Source: Kordia zhangzhouensis
GTDB lineage: Bacteria; Bacteroidota; Bacteroidia; Flavobacteriales; Flavobacteriaceae
Direction of reading: 5' to 3'
Assembly (NCBI RefSeq): GCF_001005305.1
Contig: NZ_LBMH01000018.1
Coordinates: forward strand, 1-54,239
DNA: 54,239 nucleotides
Part shown: positions 46,349-54,171 of the stretch, in pieces
How the letters are laid out: each line of letters opens with the position of its first letter
Numbering within the stretch: the first letter of the stretch is position 1
Made by a program: the position numbers and the translations under genes
Notes under the pieces: model-generated
Told to the model about the DNA's origin: nothing
What the model saw: the letters and a program-made list of their open reading frames with translations, nothing else
Databases searched by the model: none

Positions 46349-47101
46349 TTACCATGTCATATTTGGATAAGCGCGTTGCATATATTGCATATCCGCTAGT
46401 AGATAGCCTAAATGTTCTGTATGAACTCCTGATTTTCCTCCTTTTTGAAAATATTTAGATTCAGGAATCGTTAGTGTAGCTTCTTCCAACAATGCAGATA
46501 CTTTTTCGTAATATGATTCTTTTAGCGTAGCAGCGTCTATCGCAATTCCGTCATCAATAAGTGATTTTGCCGCTTCAGTCACTTCAAATAGCTCATTTGT
46601 ATAGGTCCAAAGGTCATTGATTGCCGCTTGCATTTTTTCATGACTTTCGTCCGTACCATCTCCCAAACGTTTAATCCAATCGCCCGAAAAACGCACATGA
46701 TAAGACACTTCTTTGATTGATTTTTTAGCAATTGCACTTAATGTCATGTCTTGACTAAACTGTAATTTTTCTAGTAATAGTAGATGAAAAACATCAAAAA
46801 GATATTGCCTTGCTACTGTGTAAGCAAAATCTCGGTTAGGTTGCTCAACCAATAAGACATTTTTATATTGTTGTTCATACCGTAAAAAAGCAATACTATC
46901 TTCTGTAGCATTGTCGCCTTTAACATCTGCCGCATATTGAAAATAGCTGCGTGTTTGCCCAAACAAATCCAAAGATATGTTTGTACACGCTATATCAGTT
47001 TCCAAACTTGGTCCATGACCGCAAAGTTCACCCAATCGCTGACCTGCAATCAGACAGTTGTCTCCAAGTTCAAGTATGTAGTTGTAAAGATTTGTTTTCA
47101 T
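46349..47101 (-). CDS. paaC: Phenylacetyl-CoA epoxidase subunit PaaC
   Basis: 250 residues, ferritin-like four-helix fold. Seen: YILELGDNCLIAGQRLGELCGHGPSLETDIACTNISLDLFGQTRSYFQYAADVKG, FDVFHLLLLEKLQFSQDMTLSAIAKKSIKEVSYHVRFSGDWIKRLGDGTDESHEKM. It is the structural partner of PaaA in the core epoxidase heterodimer; it keeps the fold but its metal site is degenerate in the family. 114 bases after paaB and 84 before paaD. Confidence 0.94.
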   Translation of the reverse strand: MKTNLYNYILELGDNCLIAGQRLGELCGHGPSLETDIACTNISLDLFGQTRSYFQYAADVKGDNATEDSIAFLRYEQQYKNVLLVEQPNRDFAYTVARQYLFDVFHLLLLEKLQFSQDMTLSAIAKKSIKEVSYHVRFSGDWIKRLGDGTDESHEKMQAAINDLWTYTNELFEVTEAAKSLIDDGIAIDAATLKESYYEKVSALLEEATLTIPESKYFQKGGKSGVHTEHLGYLLADMQYMQRAYPNMTW

Positions 47102-47215
47102 ATGTTTTCTCCGTAAAACGAGAATATTTTGTTGTTAATTTCAAAAGTACATCTCAACTTCGTTCAATGTACATTTGACTATGTAAGATGTAAACCGTTA
47201 GAGTACTACTACGAA

Positions 47216-47500
47216 TTACATGTGCTTTACATCGTCTGGTAAATCGTAAAATGTTGGGTGACGATATACCTTATCTTGTGCTGGTTCAAACAACTCTCCA
47301 TTATGTTCAGGATTGGAAGCCGTTATGTATTTGGATTCAACTACCCAAATGCTTACACCTTCACTTCGTCTTGTATATACATCTCTTGCATTTTCTAATG
47401 CCATTTCTGCATCTGCAGCATGTAAACTTCCAAAGTGTCTGTGTTCTAATCCGTTTTTACTTCTTACGAATATTTCCCAAAGAGGCCAGTTTTTGTTCAT
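47216..47500 (-). CDS. paaB: Phenylacetyl-CoA epoxidase subunit PaaB
   Basis: 94 residues from MNKNWPLWEIFVRSKNGLEH; an upstream Met four codons earlier is open but is not the family start. SLHAADAEMALENARDVYTRRSEGVSIWVVESKYI is the typical PaaB core. It bridges PaaAC dimers and helps docking of the reductase PaaE. Very compact, no signal peptide. Confidence 0.93.
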   Translation of the reverse strand: MNKNWPLWEIFVRSKNGLEHRHFGSLHAADAEMALENARDVYTRRSEGVSIWVVESKYITASNPEHNGELFEPAQDKVYRHPTFYDLPDDVKHM

Positions 47501-47558
47501 ATCTATGTCCACGACAGTGGTATCTTTTAGTTAGTATTTATTCTATATGAATTCCTGC

Positions 47559-48533
47559 TTACACAGCTTTCGCCGCATTTTCTTTTCTATTTTGTTGTTT
47601 TTCTGCATACGCCATGGCTGCATCACGAACCCACGTTCCACGTTCCCATGCACCAACTCGCGCATCCATTCGTTCTTTATTGCATGGCCCATGTCCTTTG
47701 ACTACTTGCCAAAATTCATCCCAATTTATTTCTCCAAAGTCATAGTGTCCTGTTTTTTCATTCCACTTTAAGTCTGGATCTGGAATAGTTAATCCAAGAA
47801 TATCTGCTTGCGGTACAGTTTGATCAATAAATTGTTGACGTAATTCATCATTTGTTTTACGCTTTAATTTCCATTTCATTGATTGTTCCGTATGAACCGA
47901 AACGTCATCCGTTGGTCCTAACATCATTAAAGCAGGCCACCACCAACGATTTAACGCATCTTGAGCCATTTGTTTTTGTACTTCTGTTCCCTTACACAAG
48001 GTTAGCATGATTTCAAAACCCTGACGTTGGTGAAAACTTTCTTCTTTGCACACACGAACCATCGCTCGGGCATATGGCCCATAAGAAGTATTACATAATG
48101 GAACTTGATTGATTATTGCAGCTCCATCTACCAACCATCCAATTGCTCCCATATCTGCCCAAGTAATTGTTGGGTAATTAAAGATACTTGAGTATTTTGC
48201 TTTTCCTGAATGTAGTTGTTCGTATAATTCTTCTCGAGAAACTCCCAAGGTTTCACAAGCACTATATAAATACAGTCCATGTCCCGCTTCATCTTGCACT
48301 TTTGCCAATAAAGCTACTTTTCTACGCAATGAAGGAGCTCTCGTTATCCAGTTGCCTTCTGGCAACATTCCAACAATTTCTGAATGTGCATGTTGAGAGA
48401 TTTGACGGATATGAGTTTTTCTATATTTTTCAGGCATCCAATCTTTCGGTTCAATTTTTTCGTCATTGGCAATACGTTGCTCAAAAATCTCTTCCAAACT
48501 CAAGCTTGAATTGTTTTCTGATTCATTTTTCAT
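47559..48533 (-). CDS. paaA: Phenylacetyl-CoA epoxidase catalytic subunit PaaA
   Basis: 324 residues, diiron ferritin-like monooxygenase that epoxidises the ring of phenylacetyl-CoA. Iron-ligand motifs: Glu52 in HAHSEIVG, E82-A-G-H85 in [11 protein letters not shown], and E165-S-F-H168 in [14 protein letters not shown], so both ExxH pairs are intact. The N-terminal 12 residues are variable and Ser/Asn-rich. It follows paaE after a gap of about 250 bases that holds a palindromic repeat, and paaB follows by 58 bases. Confidence 0.95.
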   Translation of the reverse strand: MKNESENNSSLSLEEIFEQRIANDEKIEPKDWMPEKYRKTHIRQISQHAHSEIVGMLPEGNWITRAPSLRRKVALLAKVQDEAGHGLYLYSACETLGVSREELYEQLHSGKAKYSSIFNYPTITWADMGAIGWLVDGAAIINQVPLCNTSYGPYARAMVRVCKEESFHQRQGFEIMLTLCKGTEVQKQMAQDALNRWWWPALMMLGPTDDVSVHTEQSMKWKLKRKTNDELRQQFIDQTVPQADILGLTIPDPDLKWNEKTGHYDFGEINWDEFWQVVKGHGPCNKERMDARVGAWERGTWVRDAAMAYAEKQQNRKENAAKAV

Positions 48534-48649
48534 ACCTGTTTGTTTTAGTTATTGTATTTCAATAATCATTTTTTGAATGCTTATTGTTTTTTTCTACTTC
48601 TTTGTAGATGTTTTTTTGTTAGATTCTCGGTTTTCCGAAAAACTGTTAG

Positions 48650-48780
48650 TGTTACGAACTTTACAACGTCCCTTTGCGTTAGGGATAGAGCAATTTGTTT
48701 AAGCTCCTTGCGAAATTATGTTCAGCATAATAAGCAAGAGCGAGTTGCGAAAGCCCGACCCAACGGGAAACGCTCAAGTT
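48650..48780. repeat. Palindromic intergenic element between paaE and paaA
   Basis: Contains TCCCT-TTGCGT-TAGGGA (near 48670), the mirror pair TTGCGAAATTATG / CATAATAAGCAAG and GAGTTGCGAAAGC, and CCCGACCCAACGGG. The GC content is clearly above the surroundings. Reads like a multi-stem REP-type element; from memory such GTCGGGCTTTCGC/TATCCCTAACGC stretches recur in Flavobacteriaceae, unverified. No ORF is credible here. Confidence 0.6.
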
Positions 48781-48786
48781 ATATCT

Positions 48787-49860
48787 CTATACATCAAAAT
48801 CGACTACAACCTTTTTGGTCGTTGGCACCGCTTGGCACGAAAGCACCAATCCACTTGCTAGTTCTTCTTCAATCAATGCATAGTTGATTTTCATTTCTAC
48901 AGCACCTTCTACAACTTTACATTTACAAGTACTACATACGCCTCCTTTGCAAGCAAAAGGCAAATCGGCACCTGCTGCCAATGCTCCATCGAGAATGTTA
49001 TCATATTCATCTTCCATTACGAAATGGAATTCTTTTCCTCCGTCAACAATTGTTACTTCTGTCCCATCTACTTTTTGCTCAAGCGCATGGGCAATTTGTG
49101 CTTCGTTTGCTTTTTTCCCTCCAGAGAAGAACAATTCATAATGAATTTTTTCCTTTGGTAATCCTGCGGCTTCTAGTTCGTCACGAATTAGAAAAATCAT
49201 TTCTTCTGGCCCACAAATAAAGCAATCGGCAGTGTCATCAATATCAATGAACGTTTTGGTGAGAAGTTGTATTTTTTCAGGAGTAAAACGTCCGTTCAAA
49301 AATTCAATATCACGTTGCTCTTTTGTTAAAAAATAAAAGACATTAAAACGTTCTAAGTATTTGTTTTTCAACTGCTCTATCTCTTCTTTAAAGATAATAG
49401 ATTTAACCGTTCGATTCAAATAAAACAACTTAAATGTGCTTTGAGGTTCCAGCTCTAAGTGTGTTTTAATAATAGACAACATTGGCGTAATTCCACTTCC
49501 TGCTGCAAATGCTATGTAATTTTTCTTGCCGTTGGGATCTACTTCTATATAAAATCGCCCTTCTGGCTTCATTAATTGAAGGGTATCACCCGCTTTTAAT
49601 TCTGTATTTGCATAGGTAGAAAAAATTCCACCCGGAATTTGCTTAACCGCTACCTTCCATTGTTTGTCAATTGGACTAGAGCATAATGAGTATGACCTAC
49701 GCACGTCTTCTCCATTAATCATTTTTCGTAACGTTACGTATTGTCCTTGTTTGTATTGAAACTCTTCCTGCAGAGATTCAGGAATAGTAAAGGTAATCAC
49801 AGTACAATCTGAAGTTTCTTTATATACTTCAGCAACTTCTATTTCATGAAACTTAGCCAT
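48787..49860 (-). CDS. paaE: Phenylacetyl-CoA epoxidase reductase PaaE
   Basis: 357 residues. FAD-binding barrel (1-105, with RRSYSLCSSP for FAD and GGIFSTYAN), NAD(P)-binding domain (110-235, FAAGSGITPMLSIIKTHLE, and CGPEEMI), and a C-terminal plant-type [2Fe-2S] domain with ligands Cys304, Cys309, Cys312 and Cys342 (CKGGVCSTC ... LSC). It passes electrons from NADPH to PaaA. It is the first gene of the minus-strand block, and its promoter overlaps a perfect palindrome. Confidence 0.94.
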   Translation of the reverse strand: MAKFHEIEVAEVYKETSDCTVITFTIPESLQEEFQYKQGQYVTLRKMINGEDVRRSYSLCSSPIDKQWKVAVKQIPGGIFSTYANTELKAGDTLQLMKPEGRFYIEVDPNGKKNYIAFAAGSGITPMLSIIKTHLELEPQSTFKLFYLNRTVKSIIFKEEIEQLKNKYLERFNVFYFLTKEQRDIEFLNGRFTPEKIQLLTKTFIDIDDTADCFICGPEEMIFLIRDELEAAGLPKEKIHYELFFSGGKKANEAQIAHALEQKVDGTEVTIVDGGKEFHFVMEDEYDNILDGALAAGADLPFACKGGVCSTCKCKVVEGAVEMKINYALIEEELASGLVLSCQAVPTTKKVVVDFDV

Positions 49861-49881
49861 GCATTTTTACTTTTATTTACA

Positions 49882-49912
49882 CAAAACTAACAATTGTTAG
49901 TTTGACTTACAA
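49882..49912 (-). promoter_or_regulatory. paaE promoter overlapped by a 20-bp palindromic operator
   Basis: On the minus strand TTG (plus 49910-49912), a 20-base spacer, then TAGTTTTG (plus 49882-49889), the same geometry as at lysS. The perfect palindrome AAACTAACAATTGTTAGTTT (49884-49903) overlaps the -7 element, so a bound repressor would block RNA polymerase. The TetR protein at 50306-50884 is the obvious candidate. Confidence 0.75.
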
Positions 49913-49954
49913 CTAATTTTTTGTTAAATAGTATCTATCAATTCTTTACATAAA

Positions 49955-49983
49955 AAAAAGAGCGTTTAAAAAACGCTCTTTTT
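49955..49983 (-). terminator. Intrinsic terminator of the 50006 precursor-peptide gene
   Basis: AAAAAGAGCGTTT, loop AAA, AAACGCTCTTTTT; on the minus strand the hairpin is followed by a T run. It separates the peptide gene from the paaE promoter. Confidence 0.85.
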
Positions 49984-50005
49984 CCCTCTTATTTAGTTAA
50001 AAAAA

Positions 50006-50182
50006 CTAACAGGTACGGTCGCATGTTTCCTGACAACTAACTCCTTCATACGTTAAGCATGTTTCTTCTTGAACACAGGAGTTACTTCCTGGCGGTGGTG
50101 GCGGGCCGCCAGCTACGATAGCATTAAGATTTGAGACCACATGTTTTTTTAGCCTCAAATCATTGGTAGGTTTTTTTTTCAT
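50006..50182 (-). CDS. Orphan Cys-rich precursor peptide with GG leader and Pro tract
   Basis: A 58-residue ORF. It begins MKKKPTNDLRLKKHVVSNLN, reaches AIVAGG at 21-26, then has five Pro in a row and the core GSNSCVQEETCLTYEGVSCQ, ending ETCDRTC. Five Cys (36, 42, 50, 54, 58), with Thr/Ser for possible cyclisation. The leader matches the LRLKK..V.....I..GG pattern of the other three peptides in the window. It has its own terminator and lies between the TetR gene and the paa block without processing enzymes. Confidence 0.78.
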   Translation of the reverse strand: MKKKPTNDLRLKKHVVSNLNAIVAGGPPPPPGSNSCVQEETCLTYEGVSCQETCDRTC

Positions 50183-50305
50183 TTATGATAAGATTTAAAT
50201 AAATTAATACATTTCAAATGTACGTAAGACAAATCTTATTAATGAAGGGTTTTGCAATAGAGTTTAGAATGTAAAAACTATTGCTCATGTATTGAATTAC
50301 CTTTG

Positions 50306-50884
50306 TTAAACAGCTACTCCTGTAAGCAATACCTTACCTAGATTTTCAAGTAATTCGTTTTTGCTAAGTTCCTCTTTTTTAGGAATCCACAGGTATAAGG
50401 AACGTAGCGTAGATAGTATTGAAAACAGAATAATTTCGGGATTGACATTTTTGAGTTCTCCTTTTTCAATTCCATCTTTTAGGATTTGACGAAAGCTTTC
50501 TTCATAGTTTCTCCGTAATGACAAATAATAGTCCCTCTTTTCTTCTAGATGCATCCAATCATTGTTCATGGTTGCCATTTTTGACGGGTTCTCCATAGTA
50601 ATATGCACATGCAATGCTATAATTTGTTCTAATTTTTCAATACTGGTAGTAGATGTTTCCTCAACAATTTTAGACATTCCGTGTGTAAATTGTTCACCGA
50701 TTGAAATAATGATATTAGAAAGGATTTGTTGTTTCGATTGAATGTGATTATACAAGCTTGCAGCTTTTATTCCCATTGCTTGTGCAATATCTCGCATCGT
50801 AACAGCACTATACCCTTTTTGCTTGAATAACATTTCGGCAGTACGAACAATTTCTTCTTTTCTAGTTTCTGGTTTCTGTATCAT
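50306..50884 (-). CDS. TetR/AcrR-family regulator, probable PaaR
   Basis: 192 residues from the Met at 50884 (MIQKPETRKEEIVRTAEMLF), chosen because AAGGAGG precedes it on the minus strand; the frame extends ten codons further. DNA-binding helices lie at 10-55 (AEMLFKQKGYSAVTMRDIAQAMGIKAASLYNHIQSKQQIL); the rest is the ligand-binding helical domain. Located 446 bases from the paaE operator and divergent from the aromatic amino acid hydroxylase, it likely represses the paa block and is released by phenylacetyl-CoA, as for other PaaR proteins; this is inference. A small palindrome AAATAC-GTT-GTATTT lies at 50923-50937 between the divergent genes. Confidence 0.85.
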   Translation of the reverse strand: MIQKPETRKEEIVRTAEMLFKQKGYSAVTMRDIAQAMGIKAASLYNHIQSKQQILSNIIISIGEQFTHGMSKIVEETSTTSIEKLEQIIALHVHITMENPSKMATMNNDWMHLEEKRDYYLSLRRNYEESFRQILKDGIEKGELKNVNPEIILFSILSTLRSLYLWIPKKEELSKNELLENLGKVLLTGVAV

Positions 50885-50947
50885 ATCCTCCTTATATCGT
50901 TTGTGAAGATACATATTTTACAAAATACGTTGTATTTCTACATTTTA

Positions 50948-50979
50948 TTGTTTGAATATTTTCTGTTTTAATAGCTTTG
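50948..50979 (+). promoter_or_regulatory. Predicted promoter of the aromatic amino acid hydroxylase
   Basis: TTG at 50948-50950, 21 bases, TAGCTTTG at 50972-50979. The ATG at 50994 is 14 bases after the -7 element, whereas the first Met of the open frame (50952) lies upstream of it. Confidence 0.65.
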
Positions 50980-50993
50980 TGAAAATTTTGCTG

Positions 50994-52742
50994 ATGAACT
51001 CATTTATTGAAACAAATCCTCTACTAGATAGACTTCCACCACATTTACAGCAGTATATCAAACCTCAAAATTATGACGAATACACTGCTATCAATCAAGC
51101 AGTTTGGCGCTATGTGATGCGAAAGAATGTTTCTTATTTAAGTTCTGTAGCACATGAATCATATTTGGAAGGTTTGAAAAAAACAGGAATATCCATAAAC
51201 GATATTCCTAGTATGTACGGCATGAACCGAATTTTAAAAGAAATTGGTTGGGCAGCCGTAGCTGTAGATGGTTTTATTCCTCCAAATGCTTTCATGGAAT
51301 TCCAAGCATATAAAGTATTGGTAATTGCTAGTGACATACGCCAACTAGAACATATTATGTACACACCTGCTCCAGATATTATTCACGAAGCTGCAGGACA
51401 TGCTCCCATTATTGCCAATCCTGATTATGCAGAGTATTTACGTCGCTTTGGCGAAATTGGAGCTAAGGCTATTTTATCATCACATGATAATGATATGTAC
51501 GAAGCTGTACGCAAACTTTCTATAGTGAAAGAAGCTCCTGGAAGTACAGATGCTGAGATTGCTTCTGCAGAAGCACGTGTTAACGAATTACAAGAAAAAA
51601 AGGTAGAACTGTCGGAAATGGCCATGATTCGAAATTTACATTGGTGGACAGTTGAGTACGGCTTAATTGGTAGCGTAGAGAAACCCAAAATATATGGTGC
51701 GGGCTTACTTTCATCTATCGGAGAAAGCAAATGGTGTATGACTGACCATGTAAAAAAACTTCCTTATTCAATAGATGCTGCATATCAGGAATTTGACATT
51801 ACACAACCTCAACCACAATTATATGTTACACCAGATTTTTCTTATTTAATGCAGGTTTTGGAGCAATTTGCAAATACAATGGCATTGCGAAAAGGCGGTT
51901 TTAGAGGTTTGCGAAAATTAATTGAGTCTAAAAGAATTGGAACAATCGAATTAAGTACGGGCTTGCAAGTTTCAGGTGTTTTTACTGAAATGATTACAAA
52001 TGAAGATAATGAAGTTGTATTTTTTCGTACGGAAGGACCAACTGCATTGTCTAACAGAGAAAAAGAACTGATTGGACATGGTATAGCAGCTCATCCTCAC
52101 GGTTTTAGTTCGCCATTAGGCAAACTGAAAGGCATCAATTTAGCAATTGAAGACATGAGTCCTATCGACTTGAAAGCGTATAATTTTTATGACGGAGAAC
52201 GTATTTCTTTTGAATATGAAAGCGGTATTAAAGTAGAAGGCTTAAACGTAACAGGAATTCGAAATATTTTTGGGAAATTAATTTTGATACAATTTACCGA
52301 CTGCACTGTTACTTATAAAGATCGTGTATTATTTAAGCCAGAATACGGAACGTTTGATCTTGCGTTAGGAAAAAATATTGTGTCCGCATACGCTGGAGCT
52401 GCAGACTACAATTCATTTGATAGTCAACACTTCAAATCAAATACTTTAACCGTTAAAACATCTTCTTCTGATGAAGATAAAGCCCTAGAAGTATTATATG
52501 CAAAAGTTCGCAGCTATAGAACAGGAACAGATAGAAGTGTTTCTTTATCAACAATTTTTGACAAGCTCACTGCCAATCACGCGAACGACTGGCTTTTATT
52601 AATAGAGCTATACGAAGTAGCTACGAATGATTCTTCCTTACAGGAAACCATAGTAGAACGCTTACAAAGTTTACAAAATGAGCGACCAGAAATTGCACAT
52701 TTAATTGCTGATGGAATCGAATTGATACACAATCAAGCTTAG
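50994..52742 (+). CDS. Aromatic amino acid hydroxylase (phenylalanine 4-monooxygenase-like)
   Basis: 582 residues from the Met at 50994 (MNSFIETNPLLDRLPPHLQQ), placed after the predicted promoter. The pterin-dependent hydroxylase core holds the iron triad His131 and His136 (DIIHEAAGHAPIIANPDY) and Glu221 (HWWTVEYGLIG), with YVTPDFSYLMQVLEQFANTMA closing the domain. It probably converts Phe to Tyr. Bacterial PheH is usually near 300 residues; here some 250 further residues (about 330-582) form an extra beta-rich and helical C-terminal region of unknown role, seen in Flavobacteria as I recall. Divergent from the TetR gene. Confidence 0.9.
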   Translation: MNSFIETNPLLDRLPPHLQQYIKPQNYDEYTAINQAVWRYVMRKNVSYLSSVAHESYLEGLKKTGISINDIPSMYGMNRILKEIGWAAVAVDGFIPPNAFMEFQAYKVLVIASDIRQLEHIMYTPAPDIIHEAAGHAPIIANPDYAEYLRRFGEIGAKAILSSHDNDMYEAVRKLSIVKEAPGSTDAEIASAEARVNELQEKKVELSEMAMIRNLHWWTVEYGLIGSVEKPKIYGAGLLSSIGESKWCMTDHVKKLPYSIDAAYQEFDITQPQPQLYVTPDFSYLMQVLEQFANTMALRKGGFRGLRKLIESKRIGTIELSTGLQVSGVFTEMITNEDNEVVFFRTEGPTALSNREKELIGHGIAAHPHGFSSPLGKLKGINLAIEDMSPIDLKAYNFYDGERISFEYESGIKVEGLNVTGIRNIFGKLILIQFTDCTVTYKDRVLFKPEYGTFDLALGKNIVSAYAGAADYNSFDSQHFKSNTLTVKTSSSDEDKALEVLYAKVRSYRTGTDRSVSLSTIFDKLTANHANDWLLLIELYEVATNDSSLQETIVERLQSLQNERPEIAHLIADGIELIHNQA

Positions 52743-52743
52743 G

Positions 52744-52941
52744 TTAGCTATTTAAAAAGTCTTTGAATTGTTTTGTGGTAAATAACTTCCATATCCCTAG
52801 TAATAATGCCAAGCCTTCTGTGAGTGACCCCGAAGTTATCAATTCCGAACCATATGGCCAGTGTTGTATTTTGAACAAAGCTCCAATTGTGGTGATAAAA
52901 ACTCCTAAAAGAAAAATAGCTATAATGTGTTTTACTTTCAT
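52744..52941 (-). CDS. Small GldL-like two-helix membrane protein
   Basis: 65 residues with two transmembrane helices. The segment IGALFKIQHWPYGSELITSGSLTEGLALLLGIW strongly recalls the N-terminal membrane part of GldL (the gliding/type IX secretion motor subunit), where a conserved FKIMHWPG-type motif follows helix 1. The cytoplasmic coiled coil of GldL is missing, so it is not GldL itself. Convergent with the hydroxylase, one base between the stops. Confidence 0.7.
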   Translation of the reverse strand: MKVKHIIAIFLLGVFITTIGALFKIQHWPYGSELITSGSLTEGLALLLGIWKLFTTKQFKDFLNS

Positions 52942-53225
52942 AGACTATGAGTTGATGTGCAATTTTAAATTTACATAAAAAATACAGCTTTCTAGATAAA
53001 AAACTGATTGTTAGATGTTTTAAAAATCGAGAGTATTGAAAAACTATCATTTTAGATACTTTTCCATACTCTAAATACTCCAGCAAATCAATCAATTTTG
53101 TGCTTTTCTAGCCACAAAAGAGTAATAAGATAAGTCAAATATAGACGTTTATACAAAATATTTAATGCTTACTAAAAGTTTAAATCAACTACTTACAACT
53201 TCCGTATATTCCACATATTTGGAGC
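52942..53225. other. AT-rich stretch without genes
   Basis: No ORF with family resemblance, no terminator or RNA gene that I can recognise. It separates the last chromosomal gene from the mobile-looking right end. Confidence 0.5.
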
Positions 53226-53604
53226 AATAACAGGAATTTTTCATGAGAATTATAGAGATTTTTTATAGAAATGCATCAAGTATTTAAAAAAATGAAAAGG
53301 TATTTTGACAAAGAAAGTAGGTATTTCAAGAAATGTTACGTCACATACATACACCTAAGCATAGCTTTGCAACGCATTTATTAGAAAAAGGCATAAGTTT
53401 ACGATACATTCAATATATATTGGGACACCAAAACTCAAAAACCACAGAAATCTATACACATATCACACAAACGGGTATTGAAAACATTAAAAATCCTTTA
53501 GATGACTTTGACTTTGAATGAAAATAGTGTAGCTTTAAAAATAACTAAATTTATGATAGATAAAAAGGTTTAGTTATACTAGAAATAACAGGAATTCCTG
53601 TTAT
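53226..53604. repeat. Direct repeat AATAACAGGAATT flanking the integrase relic
   Basis: The 13-mer AATAACAGGAATT occurs at 53226-53238 and 53584-53596. The second copy is part of a perfect 20-bp palindrome, ATAACAGGAATTCCTGTTAT (53585-53604). The copies bracket the decayed integrase end, as recombination-site copies might. Confidence 0.55.
53299..53521 (+). pseudogene. Tyrosine recombinase C-terminal relic, frameshifted
   Basis: From 53299 one frame gives GILTKKVGISRNVTSH, then a stop; the next frame gives HTPKHSFATHLLEKGISLRY, then IQYILGHQNSKTTEIYTHIT and ends DDFDFE. Both belong to the C-terminal catalytic part of XerC/D-like integrases (HxLRHSFATHLL and LGHxxxxTTxIYTH). Removing one unit of the ACAT-ACAT duplication at 53343-53350 restores one frame. 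The Arg of the RHxxH motif is Lys here. The rest of the gene is missing, so it is inactive. Confidence 0.8.
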
Positions 53605-53639
53605 ACATACGTTGGCGTGCATTTGATAAAACCGAGTAA

Positions 53640-53941
53640 ATGATTAAAAACAGCAAAATATCCAGTAATATTAACCAATGGAATATAGAATATGACCAGA
53701 ACGGATTCGCATCTGATGAAAATTGGTTAATAACTGCTGAAAAAAAAGAAGATATTTTACAATTAAGTCATATTTATCAAGAAGGACCGGTTTTAGATGT
53801 TGGATTTTACACGGAGAATTATAAAATATATTCATTTATTGCAACGATTGGGATAAACCAAAAGAAGTCTTTGAATCCAAAATAGCGGAATCTATTACGG
53901 AAAAACTTTACGAATTAATTGACAAATACGCAAATGGATAA
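53640..53941 (+). pseudogene. Frameshifted small ORF in the cassette, unknown function
   Basis: The frame from 53640 starts MIKNSKISSNINQWNIEYDQ and loses sense after ENYKIY. A one-base shift at about 53827 continues FIYCNDWDKPKEVFESKIAE and ITEKLYELIDKYANG, stopping at 53941, two bases before the next ATG. The restored product would be about 100 residues, acidic and soluble, with no family I know. Possibly a real deletion or a sequencing error. Confidence 0.6.
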
Positions 53942-53943
53942 AT

Positions 53944-54171
53944 ATGAGTAGGTCAAAAAAGAAAACCAAAATTCACGGAATTACAACTGCAACGTCTGAA
54001 AAGGGAAATAAACAAGACGCAAACAGAAAATTTCGCAGAATTATAAAACAAAAAGTTAAATCAGAGGAAACCGAATTGCCTGAATTACGTGAAGTTTCGA
54101 ATGTTTGGAGCTTTGACAAAGATGGAAAAAGATATAACCCTGAAATGACTGAAAAAGAATTACGAAAATAA
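53944..54171 (+). CDS. Small basic cassette-borne protein, unknown function
   Basis: 75 residues, very rich in Lys/Arg: MSRSKKKTKIHGITTATSEK, then NRKFRRIIKQKVKSE and NVWSFDKDGKRYNPEMTEKELRK. No signal peptide or membrane segment. It starts two bases after the restored stop of the preceding ORF, so they form a translationally coupled pair. The basic N-terminal half could bind nucleic acid. I do not recognise a characterised relative; similar short proteins seem to occur as isolated accessory genes in Bacteroidota (memory only). Confidence 0.65.
   Translation: MSRSKKKTKIHGITTATSEKGNKQDANRKFRRIIKQKVKSEETELPELREVSNVWSFDKDGKRYNPEMTEKELRK

Noticed and set aside
48188-48565. Plus-strand ORF opposite paaA
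   Set aside because: Antisense of the diiron subunit, composition unlike real membrane proteins here.
52748-53095. Longer minus-strand ORF over the GldL-like gene
   Set aside because: The alternative frame with the two-helix GldL-like motif is far better supported.
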